Shown here piece by piece: positions 35,080 to 43,342 of a stretch of 64,000 nucleotides of DNA. The notes below the pieces were generated by a model. The model worked only from the letters and a program-made list of their open reading frames with translations, did no database searches and was not told the origin of the DNA. Position 1 is the first letter of the stretch. Each line of letters begins with the position of its first letter. The stretch is from positions 124,001 to 188,000 of the forward strand of contig JAEPPZ010000007.1 in assembly GCA_017640785.1 (NCBI GenBank), in the 5' to 3' direction. A program made the position numbers and the translations under genes. Source of the stretch: Balneola sp. (lineage in GTDB: Bacteria > Bacteroidota > Rhodothermia > Balneolales > Balneolaceae).

Positions 35080-35121
35080 AATTATGAATGTTGAATTTTC
35101 TCTAATTCAACATTCATAATT
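35080..35121. repeat. 18-bp perfect inverted repeat between ybaB and recR
   Basis: AATTATGAATGTTGAATT (35080-35097) and AATTCAACATTCATAATT (35104-35121) pair perfectly across a 6-nt loop (TTCTCT). It fills most of the 74-nt spacer. An additional direct copy (ATTCAACATTTATAATT) follows. Such a hairpin may block, or merely mark, the ybaB/recR junction. Similar AT-rich sequence occurs near radC and after topA. Confidence 0.7.
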
Positions 35122-35136
35122 CAACATTTATAATTT

Positions 35137-35484
35137 TTATAGTCCAAACTTAGAAAGGTCCATTCCGGGAATTCCACCGCCGGGAATCATTCCTTTATAA
35201 GCTTCCTGCATTTGAGATTTTGCAGCTTCATCCGCTTGTTCAAGAGCTTTGTTAACACCGGCTACAACCAGATCTTCCAGCATTTCTTTGTCACTGGGAT
35301 CAATAACATCCTCATCAAATTTGATGGAAAGAATTTGACGAAGCCCGTTAGCTTTTACTTTTACCATTCCGCCGCCTGCTTCAGCTTCTACGATCACTTC
35401 AGCTAACTTAGCCTGACTTTCCTGCATTTTTGCTTGCATTTCCTGAACTTTGCCGAACATATCGGCCATGTTAAAATCACTCAT
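35137..35484 (-). CDS. ybaB: YbaB/EbfC nucleoid-associated protein
   Basis: This small DNA-binding protein (115 residues) has the family core MADMFGKVQEMQAKMQESQA, then GGGMVKVKANGLRQILSIKF and VDPSDKEMLEDLVVAGVNKA-like text (IDPSDKEMLEDLVVAGVNKA). It is followed by a Gly/Met-rich tail. YbaB binds DNA as a tweezer-like dimer. It sits between dnaX and recR, as in many bacteria. It is separated from recR by the 18-bp inverted repeat, and from dnaX by about 134 nt. Confidence 0.94.
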   Translation of the reverse strand: MSDFNMADMFGKVQEMQAKMQESQAKLAEVIVEAEAGGGMVKVKANGLRQILSIKFDEDVIDPSDKEMLEDLVVAGVNKALEQADEAAKSQMQEAYKGMIPGGGIPGMDLSKFGL

Positions 35485-35618
35485 AACTAAAAATTTTGGT
35501 TGAATTTTTTGATTACTTATTTAAGCCGCAAAAGCACGAAGACACGGAAAACTAGTATTCTTAATCTAAAGATGTCGTGTCTTAAATCTTGCGTCTTTTA
35601 TCTTAAATCTTATTTAAA

Positions 35619-37406
35619 CTAATATTCTAACTCTGCTCCAAACCGTTCTACCAAACTACGTATCATCGGATCTTTTTGCTGAATCTCCTTAAATCGTTCG
35701 TAAGGATTTCGAGCCTTTGTTTGTTTAATTTTCTGTGACACTTCTACGTTAAAACGAAGCGCCACTCCAATACATTCCTGCAATTTTCCTGCCAATTCCT
35801 TGGCTTGTTCGTCCAACATGGTCTTTGCTAACTGATTGTCACATTCTAATGACAATTCAGTCCCTTTCAGTTTTACAGGAAGAGCACGTTCGGTTTGCAT
35901 CTTTAAAATTGAAGACACAGATCCATTCAAAGAATCAATAAACTCCGGCCATGCACTTTTGATGTCTTCGATCTGTAAATTCTTAGCTTCTTGAGAGTGC
36001 TGAGTTGTAGCTTCAACTTTAATTTCGGTTTTTACTTCTTCTTTGCTCGCTTCATTTACTTGTGAAAACCTGGTTTGCAAAGCGGGTGTTCCGATATCAA
36101 ATTCGTCATCAATTACTTTTGTCGCTTCCTGTTCTTGTTCAGAAGATGGAAGTTCTTCTTCAACTACTGATGAAGACTCTTCAGCAGATGCGGTCACATT
36201 TTCTTTTGCCGGTTCAGTAGCAGGGTCTTCATTCTTTTTCTCCTGAACAGCAGGTTTCGATTCCGGAGAAGAAAGGGAGGCTAAGTTCTTAGAGTTTTTT
36301 TTTACTTCCTCAAGATCGGACAATAGTTTAGCAAGACTCTCGGAACGCTCCATATGAATGAGCTTAAGGAGAGTGATCTCAAATTGGATTCGAGGTTGGT
36401 TAGCATCTTTGATCTTTATCTGCGCTTCAGAAACTAAATGTAACATGCGCATCAGATCATCTCTGGAAAAATCAGAAGCAAACTGCTTGTATTTTGATTT
36501 TGTTTCTTCTGAAGCCTCAACCATGTAAAGTTGTTTACTGTGATGGGCGATGTATAAGTTTCTCAGATGTTCGGTAAGTCCGATCAAAAATTCCTGTATA
36601 TCATAACCTTCCTGAAGCAACGTATTGATCAACTCCAGACCTTGATCGGCATCATGTTCCTTTACACAGTTCATAAACTGAAACAGTCGATCGGTGCCAA
36701 CTACATTTAAGGCCTGAACTAACTCATTGTGTGTAATGGTGTCTCCACAAAAAGCAATGGCCTGATCCATCAAACCTAACGCATCTCTCAGCGCTCCATC
36801 AGCTTTTTTTGCTATCACATGAAGAGACTCGTCATCAATAGAAATGTTTTCATCTACTGAAATTTTTCGGAGTCGTCTTACGATCTCATCTACAGCTATG
36901 CGTTTAAAATCGAAGCGCTGAACGCGTGAGAGAATAGTCGGAAGAACTTTGTGGGGCTCGGTGGTCGCAAAAATAAATATAGCATGCTCAGGAGGTTCTT
37001 CCAGAGTCTTTAGTAAAGCATTGAACGCAGCTTTAGAAAGCATGTGAACCTCATCAACAATAAAAACCTTGTAGCGCCCATTTTGAGGAGGAATCCGAAC
37101 AGTTTCTCTCAAATGATGAACATCGTCCACTTTGTTGTTTGATGCGGCATCCATCTCAACCACATTCAGTGTTTGGTTGAGCGATTCACCATCCACGCTG
37201 TTATCAATTTCATTGATGGTTCTGGCAAGAACACGTGCCATAGTTGTTTTTCCAACTCCACGCGGTCCACAGAACATATAAGCATGTGATAAACGATTTT
37301 GTTTGATGGCGTTCATCAACGTAGAGCTTACGTGATCCTGAGAAACAATATCCTCAAAATTTTGCGGGCGATATTTTCTGGTAAGTGCGCGGTAGTTTTC
37401 TGACAT
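35619..37406 (-). CDS. dnaX: DNA polymerase III subunits tau/gamma (DnaX), with candidate slippage site
   Basis: DnaX is the clamp-loader ATPase. The ATG at 37406 gives MSENYRALTRKYRPQNFED; the longer frame from 37442 is unlikely. The ATPase has Walker A GPRGVGKT (47-54), DEVH at 118 and sensor SRVQRF near 160. Residues 64-83 replace the usual Cys4 zinc module with a Cys-free loop. Domain III ends near residue 365. A run of nine A follows (codons 368-371, VKKN), and both frameshifts end at once: one deletion gives TLRT then stop, one insertion gives K-L then stop. The downstream acidic linker and C-terminal tau domain (about 470-595) are otherwise intact. ybaB and recR follow. Confidence 0.94.
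   Translation of the reverse strand: MSENYRALTRKYRPQNFEDIVSQDHVSSTLMNAIKQNRLSHAYMFCGPRGVGKTTMARVLARTINEIDNSVDGESLNQTLNVVEMDAASNNKVDDVHHLRETVRIPPQNGRYKVFIVDEVHMLSKAAFNALLKTLEEPPEHAIFIFATTEPHKVLPTILSRVQRFDFKRIAVDEIVRRLRKISVDENISIDDESLHVIAKKADGALRDALGLMDQAIAFCGDTITHNELVQALNVVGTDRLFQFMNCVKEHDADQGLELINTLLQEGYDIQEFLIGLTEHLRNLYIAHHSKQLYMVEASEETKSKYKQFASDFSRDDLMRMLHLVSEAQIKIKDANQPRIQFEITLLKLIHMERSESLAKLLSDLEEVKKNSKNLASLSSPESKPAVQEKKNEDPATEPAKENVTASAEESSSVVEEELPSSEQEQEATKVIDDEFDIGTPALQTRFSQVNEASKEEVKTEIKVEATTQHSQEAKNLQIEDIKSAWPEFIDSLNGSVSSILKMQTERALPVKLKGTELSLECDNQLAKTMLDEQAKELAGKLQECIGVALRFNVEVSQKIKQTKARNPYERFKEIQQKDPMIRSLVERFGAELEY
36295..36303 (-). promoter_or_regulatory. A9 slippage run inside dnaX (candidate gamma-forming site)
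   Basis: On the coding strand GT-A9-CTC encodes V-K-K-N at residues 368-371. Losing one A reads K-K-T-L-R-T then TAG; gaining one reads K-K-K-L then TAA. Thermus thermophilus dnaX makes its short gamma form by slippage at a nine-A run, so the same mechanism is plausible here. No Shine-Dalgarno-like element was checked beyond the run itself. Confidence 0.6.
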
Positions 37407-37610
37407 TCTTAAGCTGATTTTGCAAACAAAAGGAATGTACAAAAAGAAGAGAAGAATTGGAGAGCAGATGTGGGATTAAAAAGGAGAATATTTTGACGGG
37501 AGTTATTTGTAATACATCTGTTGATGTCTTTGGGAAACGTGTATTTTAAATTCTGTAATCAATTCAGCATAAATCGCACTTTCCCGTTATACTCCACGTT
37601 GATATAATCG

Positions 37611-39302
37611 ATGAAAAAGATCTTCCACATATTACTTTTATGCAGTTTTGGGATTGCGGTTAATTCTAAAGCTCAGGTTCAACCAAAATCTAAGATTTCG
37701 GGTACACAGGCGTATGTTCAGGGGCTGGATGCATTTGAAAATCAGGACTATGAAAGATCTTTGGAACTTCTGATCGAGGCTGAAAAACAACTCGGATCTT
37801 CAGCGGGGATCAATTACGCTATTGCAGATACTTATTTTGCAATGGAAGACCTTCCCAATGCGGCGCTTTATGGAAAAGAAGCAGTAGAGAAATCACCCGA
37901 GAATAAATGGTACAGGTTTAAATTAGCACAGATATACAGAAGAGCCGGAGAAAATACTGCAACTTTGGAAGAGTTAAATACACTGCTTGAATACTATCCG
38001 GGCGACTTTAACGCGCTGTTTATGCTGGCGGATACCTATCAGGATTACGGAGAATATATAAAGAGTAATCAAGTTTTAGGTCGTGCTTTAAAGTTAACAG
38101 GTCCACAAAGCTCCGTTTATTTAATGAAATTCAGAAATTTTGAAGCGATGGGTGTAAGGGATTCTGCAATTACACAACTTGAGTCGTTGAGGGAGATCGA
38201 TCCTGATAATCTGAATACGCTTAATTTACTGAGCGAATACTATTCAAGAACAGGAAAAGATGACAACGCAAAAAAGGTTCTCAACGAAGCATTGACTCGT
38301 AATGCAAGAGACCCTCAATCTTTAATGAATCTGGCAAGGATTTTTATTGAAGATCAAAAGTGGGATAGTGCCGGAACATTGATAAGAACTTTTCTAAGTG
38401 ACAAGGTTATACAGCCTGATGAGAAAATCGGAGTGGCTCAATTCTTATACACTAAGCAACAAGAAAGCCCTTTAAATGAACAGTTAAAAAGAGAAACAGG
38501 TTGGGCGCTGGATGCTTTTACAGAATCCTCACCTGAATATGGTCCGGCTTTTACACTTTCAGGGCAATACTACTCTCAAATTGGAGAAACAGAAAAAGCA
38601 TTAGAAAAATTAGAAAAAGGGAATGAATTACTTCCACAGGATGACATAGCGTGGAGGCTAAGGCTTCAATTATTACTTAGTGAAGACAAGTTGGAAGAAG
38701 CAAAAAGAGTTGGACTAAAAGCAGATAGCAATGTACCTGAAGATTCTTTTATTCAATTCTTTTTAGGAACTGCGTATTTGTTGAGTGATGAAAACGAAGA
38801 AGCTGTAAAGTGGTTGGAAAGAGCATCAAGAGCTCCTGCAAGAAAACCATTTAAGTCTGTAGTGTATTCTACATTAGGTGATGCACAGAGTAATCTTGAA
38901 AACAGCGAAGAAGCCGACCGGGTATATGAATTAGCGTTGCGTTATGATCCTCAAAATCACAATGCAATGAATAACTATGCATACAATTTGTCTGTTCGTG
39001 GAGAAAAACTGGAAAGAGCCGCTGAACTTGCAGTAAAAGCAATGGAGCTTGACCCAGATAACGCGGCATATTTAGATACTATGGGTTGGATATTTTATAA
39101 AACAGGAGAATTTGAAAAAGCCCGAAGATTTATAAAAGCTTCTATCGATCTGGACGATGAGGCGGCAAGTGCAGAAGTTTTGGAACATTTAGGAGATGTG
39201 TATGATAAACTGAACAAGCCTGATGAAGCAAAAAAATGGTGGAGAAAAGCTTTGGAAAAGGATCCATCCCTGACTTATTTAAAAGAAAGAACTCAAGAGT
39301 GA
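37611..39302 (+). CDS. secreted TPR-repeat protein
   Basis: The 563-residue protein starts with a signal peptide (IFHILLLCSFGIAVNSKAQ) and then consists of tetratricopeptide repeats almost throughout, for example YPGDFNALFMLADTYQDYGE, DPDNLNTLNLLSEYYSRTGK, and DPDNAAYLDTMGWIFYKTGE. It lacks any enzyme motif and probably acts as a periplasmic or outer-membrane assembly platform. Its TGA overlaps the GTG of the DUF4292 lipoprotein gene (GTGA), so they are co-translated. The order TPR, DUF4292, M23/EnvC is one I associate with Bacteroidota. Confidence 0.88.
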   Translation: MKKIFHILLLCSFGIAVNSKAQVQPKSKISGTQAYVQGLDAFENQDYERSLELLIEAEKQLGSSAGINYAIADTYFAMEDLPNAALYGKEAVEKSPENKWYRFKLAQIYRRAGENTATLEELNTLLEYYPGDFNALFMLADTYQDYGEYIKSNQVLGRALKLTGPQSSVYLMKFRNFEAMGVRDSAITQLESLREIDPDNLNTLNLLSEYYSRTGKDDNAKKVLNEALTRNARDPQSLMNLARIFIEDQKWDSAGTLIRTFLSDKVIQPDEKIGVAQFLYTKQQESPLNEQLKRETGWALDAFTESSPEYGPAFTLSGQYYSQIGETEKALEKLEKGNELLPQDDIAWRLRLQLLLSEDKLEEAKRVGLKADSNVPEDSFIQFFLGTAYLLSDENEEAVKWLERASRAPARKPFKSVVYSTLGDAQSNLENSEEADRVYELALRYDPQNHNAMNNYAYNLSVRGEKLERAAELAVKAMELDPDNAAYLDTMGWIFYKTGEFEKARRFIKASIDLDDEAASAEVLEHLGDVYDKLNKPDEAKKWWRKALEKDPSLTYLKERTQE

Positions 39303-40057
39303 AATTACTATCTCATAAATACTTATTGGCAGCTATTGTGCTGCTTTTTATTTCGTGTACTTCTTCTAAGAATCTTACAAATGATGAAGAATTATATCCT
39401 GTTTCTATTCCATTGAATGAGATCATTAACAGAATACCTAACTATTCAGGAGATCTTGCGTCGGCAAAAGGAAAAGGAAGAGCTCTTGTGAGTGAGCCGG
39501 GAAACAGCGACAGAATAACTATTGATTTCGAGACAGATACCGTTCTGAGTTTGCTGACTTTTAAAAACCGGATCGGAATTACTGGGGGGAGTATGTTGGT
39601 GGATGCTGATTCCATTCTCATTTATAATAAGATTGATAAATATGCCCAAAAGGTATCGGTGCAAGATGGGCGAATGACCAACCTGAATGAATTGGCTTCA
39701 GTAAATTTGTTAGATCTGATGAATTTTAAAATAAAGATCGAAGATGTAGAAAAAATCCTTCAATCCGATAATGAATATATACTGGGGTTTTATAACAAAG
39801 GCATTGCGCGAATTAATAAGAAAACCGGCACGGTTAGTTATGTAGAACAAGCCAGGTCTTCAGGATTACCATATTCTTCATTAACCTATGAAAGCTATGG
39901 AGAGATTAAAGGCTACATTTTGCCCAGAAAAATCACCATATTAAGTGCAGACAGGAATTCACAAGTGGTTTTTCAGGTAAGATCGCTTGAAGTGAATCCG
40001 GACGAACTAAATCTTATTATTGATATTCCTGATGATATAAAAGTTGAACGATTATGA
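39299..40057 (+). CDS. DUF4292 lipoprotein
   Basis: This is a 252-residue predicted lipoprotein with a lipobox LLFISC, acylated Cys at residue 20. The mature part is beta-rich with an alternating pattern like LolB/LolA-type lipid binders, matching DUF4292: LNEIINRIPNYSGDLASAKG and YSSLTYESYGEIKGYILPRKI are recognisable. I use the GTG at 39299 (GTGA overlap with the TPR stop), because the upstream ATG at 39236 would start inside the previous gene. Its stop overlaps the EnvC-like ATG (ATGA). A role in outer-membrane lipid or lipoprotein transport is an inference. Confidence 0.85.
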   Translation: MKLLSHKYLLAAIVLLFISCTSSKNLTNDEELYPVSIPLNEIINRIPNYSGDLASAKGKGRALVSEPGNSDRITIDFETDTVLSLLTFKNRIGITGGSMLVDADSILIYNKIDKYAQKVSVQDGRMTNLNELASVNLLDLMNFKIKIEDVEKILQSDNEYILGFYNKGIARINKKTGTVSYVEQARSSGLPYSSLTYESYGEIKGYILPRKITILSADRNSQVVFQVRSLEVNPDELNLIIDIPDDIKVERL

Positions 40058-41361
40058 AGTCAAGAATTTTAATACTACTTACATTTCTGATCGGCTGCAC
40101 TGCGACTCTTTCAGCGCAAACGTATGATGAAAAGAGAAAAGAAATTCTGAGTAAACAGAATAACACCAGAGCAGAGATCAATGTGCTGGATGCCCGTATT
40201 AAATCTTATCAAAAAAGAGTAGCTGAAGCCGAAGCAAAGTTCAATCAATCTTATAAACAATACGAGAGTTTAAATGGATTGATTGCATTACAGGACGACA
40301 AAATCGAAAGCCTGACCAAAGAACAGCAGCAAATTCAGGAAGAAATAAATTTAACCGAGCAGGAAATTGGAATTCGTCAGGAAGAACTAAAAGTACTTAT
40401 TGAGAATTATAAAAAGATATTGTTGTTCGCTTATAAAAACAGCAGATCTTCTAATTTAGAGTTATTACTTACTTCCGGATCTTTTAATCAAATGTTGATC
40501 AGGGCGCAGTATCTGAAGAAATTTGAAGAGCAAAAAGCAAAACAAGCTGAACAAATAAGAAGAAGGCGAAACGAGCTTGATGAGATACAGATTGACCTGC
40601 GCCAGAGTTTGAATCGGAATCAAGTGGTACTTCAGGAGATACAAAGCGAAAAAGAAATTCTTAATGGGCAAAGATCTCAACAGAAGCAGACCGTTGAGAC
40701 TATTCGTAGTCAGCGTTCAGATCTGGTTGCGGAACTTACCAAAAGCAGGCAGCAGAAAGAAGCTCTTCAAAATGCATTTACAGATCTGATTGCAGAAGCT
40801 GAAAGAATTCAGGAATTGGAAAATGAGCGTTTAATAAAATTAGCCCGAGCAAGAGAAATTGCCGACGAAAATATCAGAAACAGAGAAGTGGCTAAATACT
40901 CAAAGTCTTTAGTTCGGGATGCTGCCGTAAGCAATGAAATGTTGCTGGATAATGAACGCATGTTTGCTGCTGCTAAAGGGACTTTACCCTGGCCGGTGAA
41001 TAGTAAAACTGTTTCAAAAAACTTTGGGAGAACCAGAAACCCGGTTTACGGAACAGTGACTGAATATCTGGGAATCAATATTGTTACAGATCCAGCAGCT
41101 TCAGTAAAAGTTGTTTCAGATGGGTATGTCTCTCAAATATCACCTATAAGTGGTTTTGGAGATGTAGTATTTGTCAAGCACGGATCGTACTATACAGCAT
41201 ATGGGAACCTCAGCAGGATTGATGTACAAAAGAATCAGGTATTAAATGCTGGGGATAGAATCGGACTTTCAGGAGTTGCTCAATCACCACTGGGAGAGAA
41301 CCTATTGTTTGTGGTTCGTCATAAAGATTATCAAAATCCGTTAAACTGGCTTCAAAAATAG
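40054..41361 (+). CDS. EnvC-like murein hydrolase activator (degenerate M23)
   Basis: The 435-residue protein has a signal peptide (ILLTFLIGCTATLSAQ), a long coiled coil (about residues 25-285, many E/Q/K heptads) and a C-terminal LytM/M23 fold (about 310-435). The zinc ligands are missing: the HxxxD site reads GINIVTDPA, the last HxH reads LLFVVRH. This matches EnvC, which activates amidases rather than cutting peptidoglycan itself. It probably aids septal cell-wall splitting. Translation is coupled to the DUF4292 gene by a 4-nt overlap. Confidence 0.88.
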   Translation: MKSRILILLTFLIGCTATLSAQTYDEKRKEILSKQNNTRAEINVLDARIKSYQKRVAEAEAKFNQSYKQYESLNGLIALQDDKIESLTKEQQQIQEEINLTEQEIGIRQEELKVLIENYKKILLFAYKNSRSSNLELLLTSGSFNQMLIRAQYLKKFEEQKAKQAEQIRRRRNELDEIQIDLRQSLNRNQVVLQEIQSEKEILNGQRSQQKQTVETIRSQRSDLVAELTKSRQQKEALQNAFTDLIAEAERIQELENERLIKLARAREIADENIRNREVAKYSKSLVRDAAVSNEMLLDNERMFAAAKGTLPWPVNSKTVSKNFGRTRNPVYGTVTEYLGINIVTDPAASVKVVSDGYVSQISPISGFGDVVFVKHGSYYTAYGNLSRIDVQKNQVLNAGDRIGLSGVAQSPLGENLLFVVRHKDYQNPLNWLQK

Positions 41362-41421
41362 ATTTTTCGCACAATATTCTGTACTCTCTTTTTTTAAGAA
41401 CAGCAAAACTAACAACAGGCC

Positions 41422-41892
41422 TTGAACAACCTCCCCCGATTTATTTTTTACTTAACCGGAATACTTATTATTTCCGGAGCTTTTACGCTGATAACCTCCG
41501 ATCTGCTAACAAAAGTGAACGATGGAACCACTTTAGGAACCATTCTATTTTTCTTTTTCGGATTGATTTACATGAATATGGTGACCATCACCAGCAGAAG
41601 ATTTATGAGGCGCTTAGAAGGTCCTACAGTGGCACCATATGTGTTTGCGATCTTTACTTTAATTCCACCTGCTGTTTGGGTAAATATTTATCAGGATGGG
41701 ACTGCAACTTCGCCCGCAATTTATGTGCCTATGCTTTTAGTGGCAGTTGGTACAGGTGCATTTTTTGGCCATCGCATGGGACTAAAAGCACAAATCAAAT
41801 TTCAGGAAAATCTAAAAGCCTACTTTGAGCAAGACAAACGCTTGCACAGCGATCCTCCTCAAGACGAGGACGAAAATTCAACTAAAAACTAA
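41422..41892 (+). CDS. hypothetical membrane protein
   Basis: The 156-residue product has about four membrane segments (FIFYLTGILIISGAFTLIT, TILFFFFGLIYMNMVTI, VFAIFTLIPPAVWVNIY, YVPMLLVAVGTGAFFG) and a charged cytoplasmic tail ending DPPQDEDENSTKN. No family was recognised. The start appears to be TTG after AACAGGCC; no ATG fits before the first helix. It lies 60 nt after the EnvC-like gene and 5 nt before the M28 peptidase gene, so it is probably in the same transcription unit. Confidence 0.65.
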   Translation: MNNLPRFIFYLTGILIISGAFTLITSDLLTKVNDGTTLGTILFFFFGLIYMNMVTITSRRFMRRLEGPTVAPYVFAIFTLIPPAVWVNIYQDGTATSPAIYVPMLLVAVGTGAFFGHRMGLKAQIKFQENLKAYFEQDKRLHSDPPQDEDENSTKN

Positions 41893-41897
41893 CTCTT

Positions 41898-43271
41898 ATG
41901 AAATCAATTAAATCTCTGATCATATTTTGCATAGTATTCTTTTTCTCTGCGGATATTGCAATTTCTCAGTCTGTAACACCTGAAGAGCTTCATAAGATTG
42001 GTGCGGCTCCATCAGCAGAACGTATTGAAAGAGATATTCAAACATTGGTAGATTTTGGAACCAGACATACACTTTCTGATACCGTTTCAAGCAAAAGAGG
42101 AATTGGTGCAGCCCGAAGATGGATCAAAGCAGAGTTTGAACGAATTTCAGCAGACTGTGGAGGTTGTCTGGAAGTTTTTTATGTGAGTGACGTGATTTCC
42201 GGCCAAAGAAGAATTCCTGATCCTGTTAATATTGTAAACGTTGTTGCGATACAGAGAGGAACCGCAGATCCGAATCGATTTGTAATGATGAGTGGCGATA
42301 TTGACTCCAGAGTTTCAGATCCATTAGATGGTGTTTCAGACTCACCGGGTGCTAATGATAACGCATCAGGAATGGCTGGAGTAATTGAATCTGCTCGAGT
42401 ACTAACCAAATACGAGTTTCCGGGATCTATAATGTATGTTGGTTTGTCAGGAGAGGAGCAAGGGCTTTTCGGAGGGCAGATTTTAGCAGATTATGCACTC
42501 GAAAAAGGCTGGAGAATTAAAGCCGTTCTCAACAATGATATGATCGGAAACATCAAAGGAATTAACGGAGTGATCAATAATACCACAGCTCGTGTATTTT
42601 CGGAAGGAACAAGAGCAGTTGAAACAGAACAAGAGGCCAGAATTCGCAGATTTACCGGTGGTGAAGTAGATTCCCCTTCAAGAAATGTTGCACGATACGT
42701 AGATAAAATGGCAGATTTATATATCACTAATTTAGATGTAATGATGATCTATCGTTTAGATCGTTTTGGAAGAGGTGGGCATCATCGTCCGTTTAACGAT
42801 GTTGGATTTCCGGGTGTTAGAATCATGGAAACCAATGAAAATTATGTGATGCAACATCAGGACATAAGAACTGAGGATGGAATTAAGTACGGAGATACCA
42901 TTGACGGTGTGGATTTTGATTACGCAGCTAAGTTAACCGGTTTAAATGCTGTGACTATGGCAAGTATGGCATGGGCACCAAATCCTCCGGTTAATGTTCA
43001 GATTCAGGGGGCGGTGCGACCAAGTACAACATTAAAATGGGATGCTCTCAATGATGAGCAAAATCCACAATTAGCAGGATATAAGATCTATTGGAGATTA
43101 ACGGACTCCAATCAATGGGAAAAAAGTGTATTCGTTCCTGTAGGCAGTACATCGCATACGCTGGAAAATGTAGTTATCGATAATTATTTATTCGGAGTGG
43201 CTTCAGTTTCCAAAGAAGGGTTTGAAAGTCCTGTAGTTTTTCCCGGTGCTGCGGGTTCTTTTGGGGAATAA
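41898..43271 (+). CDS. secreted M28-family peptidase with fibronectin-like domain
   Basis: This 457-residue protein has a signal peptide (LIIFCIVFFFSADIAISQ), an M28 zinc-exopeptidase domain and a C-terminal fibronectin-III-like domain (about 360-455, PSTTLKWDALNDEQNPQLAG, GYKIYWRLTDSNQWEKS). Visible catalytic parts are ANDNASG (Asp154), GLSGEEQG (Glu186, Glu187) and NNDMIG (Asp214). At the first metal-ligand position, where His is usual, the sequence reads SGDIDSR (Asp134), a variant seen by memory in a subset of M28 enzymes. It probably digests peptides outside the cytoplasm. A 14-bp inverted repeat follows it. Confidence 0.88.
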   Translation: MKSIKSLIIFCIVFFFSADIAISQSVTPEELHKIGAAPSAERIERDIQTLVDFGTRHTLSDTVSSKRGIGAARRWIKAEFERISADCGGCLEVFYVSDVISGQRRIPDPVNIVNVVAIQRGTADPNRFVMMSGDIDSRVSDPLDGVSDSPGANDNASGMAGVIESARVLTKYEFPGSIMYVGLSGEEQGLFGGQILADYALEKGWRIKAVLNNDMIGNIKGINGVINNTTARVFSEGTRAVETEQEARIRRFTGGEVDSPSRNVARYVDKMADLYITNLDVMMIYRLDRFGRGGHHRPFNDVGFPGVRIMETNENYVMQHQDIRTEDGIKYGDTIDGVDFDYAAKLTGLNAVTMASMAWAPNPPVNVQIQGAVRPSTTLKWDALNDEQNPQLAGYKIYWRLTDSNQWEKSVFVPVGSTSHTLENVVIDNYLFGVASVSKEGFESPVVFPGAAGSFGE

Positions 43272-43289
43272 TTTAAATTAAGAATACGG

Positions 43290-43327
43290 GAATTAGGAAT
43301 ATGTTTAACAAACCATATTCCTAATTC
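43290..43327. terminator. 14-bp inverted repeat between convergent M28 and ppx genes
   Basis: GAATTAGGAATATG (43290-43303) pairs perfectly with CATATTCCTAATTC (43314-43327) around a 10-nt loop. A further partial copy (ATTCACCTATTCCTAATT) follows. It lies in the 71-nt gap between two converging genes and could end transcription from both sides, though T-tracts are weak. It belongs to the same word family as the other AT-rich intergenic palindromes. Confidence 0.5.
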
Positions 43328-43342
43328 TCTATTCACCTATTC

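Noticed and set aside
37407-37442. Upstream start of dnaX at 37442
   Set aside because: It adds residues MYIPFVCKISLR before the conserved MSENYRAL start.
39236-39298. ATG at 39236 as start of the DUF4292 lipoprotein
   Set aside because: It would start inside the TPR gene and put 41 residues before the lipobox Cys; the GTG at 39299 couples it to the TPR stop.
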